Shown: piece by piece, positions 62,545 through 64,000 of the stretch
How the letters are laid out: each line of letters begins with the position of its first letter
Position numbering within the stretch: position 1 is the first letter of the stretch
Origin: Heloderma charlesbogerti
Lineage: Eukaryota > Chordata > Lepidosauria > Squamata > Helodermatidae
DNA: 64,000 nucleotides
Assembly (NCBI GenBank): GCA_026122225.1
Contig: JANEZZ010001863.1
Location: forward strand, 1 to 64,000
Reading direction: 5' to 3'
Position numbers and translations under genes: made by a program
The notes under the pieces: generated by a model
Database searches by the model: none
The model's input: only the letters and a program-made list of their open reading frames with translations
What the model was told of the DNA's origin: nothing

Positions 62545-62600
62545 CTAGTAGACATAGCTCAATGGTAGAGCACATGCTTTGCATGCAAACAGGGATGGTC
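62545..62600 (+). mobile_element. tRNA-type SINE head
   Basis: TAGACATAGCTCAATGGTAG AGCACATGCTTTGCATGCAAA resembles a tRNA-Ala-like 5' half: A box TAGCTCAATGG and a TGC anticodon-like loop. There is no matching B box at tRNA spacing, so it is not a tRNA gene. Confidence 0.7.
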
Positions 62601-63000
62601 CTAGGATACATAGTGCCCTGGGCGATGACTGCCTTTGCTGCCTCTGCCCCCCACCCCCAGTCAGCTTTGCCCGGCCACTGAGTGGGTTTATTGGGCCTGC
62701 CGCTGTCCCCTACAAGGATCCATGCATATGGGGGCTGTATGCAAGAATTATCACACGCACAGACTACATCTGAGAATTCTCACCTGCAGCTCCTCCTTGC
62801 TCTGGAATCAAGCTGAAAGATAAATGTGCTTCCAGACGACCCCTTAGAGCTTATGGCTTTATTATATTATTATTATTTACATAGTGCTTATAGTGTTTAC
62901 AATATTTGGAGTGCTAAGAGCTCAGTAACATTGCCTCAAAGTAAAGCTGTGTTCTACTGATTTTTACCTAGTGCAAATGACATTGAAATGGAAAAAGAAG
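62601..63000. other. Unassigned stretch
   Basis: Short ATT-rich run at 62859-62878. No gene. Confidence 0.35.
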
Positions 63001-63002
63001 CA

Positions 63003-63345
63003 GAGTGCCTTGGACTGCAAGAAGAAGATCAAACCAGTCCATACTCCAGGAAACAAAGCCAGACTGCTCACTTGAGGGAAGGATATTAAAGGGAAAACTG
63101 AAGTACTTTGGCCATATAATGAGAAGACAGGATACCCTGGAGAAGATGCTGATGCTAGGGAAAGTGGAAGGCAAAAGGAAGAGGGGCCGACCAAGGGCAA
63201 GATGGATGGATGACATTCTGGAGGTGACGGACTCGACCTGGGGGGAGCTGGGTGTGGCGATGGCCGACAGAAAGCTCTGGCGTGGGCTGGTCCATGAAGT
63301 CACGAAGAGTCGGAAGCAACTGAACGAATAAACAACAACTAAAGT
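63003..63345 (+). mobile_element. Diverged second RTE lineage, 5'-truncated
   Basis: Same layout as the BovB tail but strongly different in sequence: TGCCTTGGACTGCAAGAAGA start, AGAGTCGGAAGCAACTGAAC and AACAACAAC end. It is open over 108 codons, so the divergence is mostly substitution rather than decay. Confidence 0.85.
63005..63331 (+). pseudogene. RTE C-terminal tail, divergent subfamily
   Basis: A frame of 108 codons: WTARRRSNQSILQETKPDCS, LEGRILKGKLKYFGHIMRRQ, DTLEKMLMLGKVEGKRKRGR, PRARWMDDILEVTDSTWGEL, RKLWRGLVHEVTKSRKQLNE. It aligns block by block with the BovB tail (RRSNQSILKEINPECSLEGQ, RRRGRQRMRWLDSITDAM, KSRTRLND) but differs at many positions. It lacks RT and endonuclease. The open frame is notable for a 5'-truncated tail and suggests a fairly recent insertion of a separate RTE subfamily. 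Confidence 0.82.
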
Positions 63346-64000
63346 AAAGTGAAGGAAGAACAGTTTTATAGTTAGTTCCCAAAGAAGCTGTAGAACTAGA
63401 GCTGTGCACAAATGGCCTCTCAAAATTCCCCAGCCTATTTGTGGGCAGAGAAATGGGGGGGGGGAATTTCACCAAATTTCTCCTAGGGGAGGAGAAATGC
63501 TCCGACAGTTTCTCACAGATAGGGCTCATCATTGGCAGGGGTTGTAGCAGAGCTTCCTTCCTTCCTTCCTTTCCTGAGGGTTTCTGGCTTATTGCACTGC
63601 TTCTGTAGGTGACAACAGCATCAACTGTGTTGAGGCTTCCACTGTTCTGAGGCAGAATTTTGAATTTCTTTTGGTGGTATGTTTGAGCTTACCTAATCCC
63701 TGCAAGATGGTCGAGGGTGCTGTGTGTGTTTTTTCTCTCTCTCTTGCACATCTTTCTATTGCTCTGCAGCCTCCCAGGCCACTTGCACTTCCTGAACTGA
63801 AAGAGCCCCATGGGAGGAATCGACTCACGATGTCTTCCTCATGATGGCTTTAACTGAAGTGCGGGAAGCCGAGGAGGCTACACGCTGCCACAGAGATGAC
63901 TGTACAATGACAGGCAGGGCACTCAGGCACACTCCTCAGCCACCTCACATGTAAGGTAAGCACAAGAACCCCAAGCCCAACCCATCAGAATTTCTCCAAA
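63346..64000. other. Unassigned stretch
   Basis: A G-run and TTCC repeat (63553-63572). AGAGCTGTGCACAAATGG (63400 on) could be a MITE end. No gene seen. Confidence 0.35.

Noticed and set aside
62545..62600. tRNA-Ala gene
   Set aside because: Only the 5' half resembles a tRNA. The sequence continues without a T-arm or B box at proper spacing, and related SINE copies are nearby.
1..64000. A novel multi-gene defence or metabolic system
   Set aside because: No operon-like or clustered host genes are present. Every enzyme motif seen belongs to LINEs or the Tc1-like transposon.

Overview
The window looks like non-coding, repeat-rich DNA from a squamate reptile (lizard-type) nuclear genome. The inference rests on the repeat combination: several RTE-BovB LINEs of different ages, a tRNA-derived SINE with a BovB-like tail (Sauria SINE type) with a perfect target duplication, CR1 elements with the ATTCTATG-type 3' end, abundant L2 and CR1/L3-type LINE fragments, CORE (MIR-like) SINEs, one Tc1-like DNA transposon and many palindromic hAT-type MITEs. 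The species cannot be named from sequence alone. No intact host gene, tRNA, rRNA, CRISPR array or prokaryotic feature was seen. Any host exons would have to be short and lie in the unassigned stretches.

Layout. 1-5.5 kb: a 5'-truncated L2 whose 3' UTR is split by an internally deleted BovB, then a CR1/L3 tail, a second BovB (minus strand, with both ends and an endonuclease fragment) and a CR1 3' end. 5.8-7.5 kb: a degraded coding-like region of unknown identity with an in-frame 75-bp minisatellite. 7.5-10.2 kb: palindromic MITEs. 10.3-13.9 kb: a CR1 3' fragment followed by a long CR1 relic with esterase-like, endonuclease and reverse transcriptase parts. 14-26.8 kb: SINEs, MITEs (including a 0.7-kb GC-rich foldback at 18 kb), microsatellites, a CR1/L3 fragment, two related arginine-rich retroelement-like relics (23 and 26 kb) and a large inverted repeat at 24 kb. 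26.8-28.3 kb: a fairly young BovB. 28.3-36.5 kb: a CR1 fragment split by a MITE, a CR1/L3 LINE split by BovB, and a SINE split by BovB. 36.5-45 kb: MITEs, L2 tails, the Sauria SINE, and a 3-kb cluster of L2 fragments in both orientations. 45-54 kb: CR1/L3 tails, and the best-preserved BovB (50.4-51.75 kb), which carries the 38-bp tip of another BovB inside its RT. 54-57 kb: two head-to-head L2 fragments, one split by a Tc1-like transposon. 57-64 kb: four more BovB pieces, tRNA-type SINEs, MITEs, and a diverged second RTE lineage at 63 kb.

Together these elements form a partly readable insertion history. BovB copies interrupt L2, CR1/L3, CORE-SINE and another BovB, so BovB was active after those families were in place. 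The Sauria-type SINE shares its 3' end with BovB, which is expected if BovB proteins mobilised it. All reading frames above about 150 codons with recognisable motifs belong to transposable elements, and nearly all carry stops, frameshifts or deletions.
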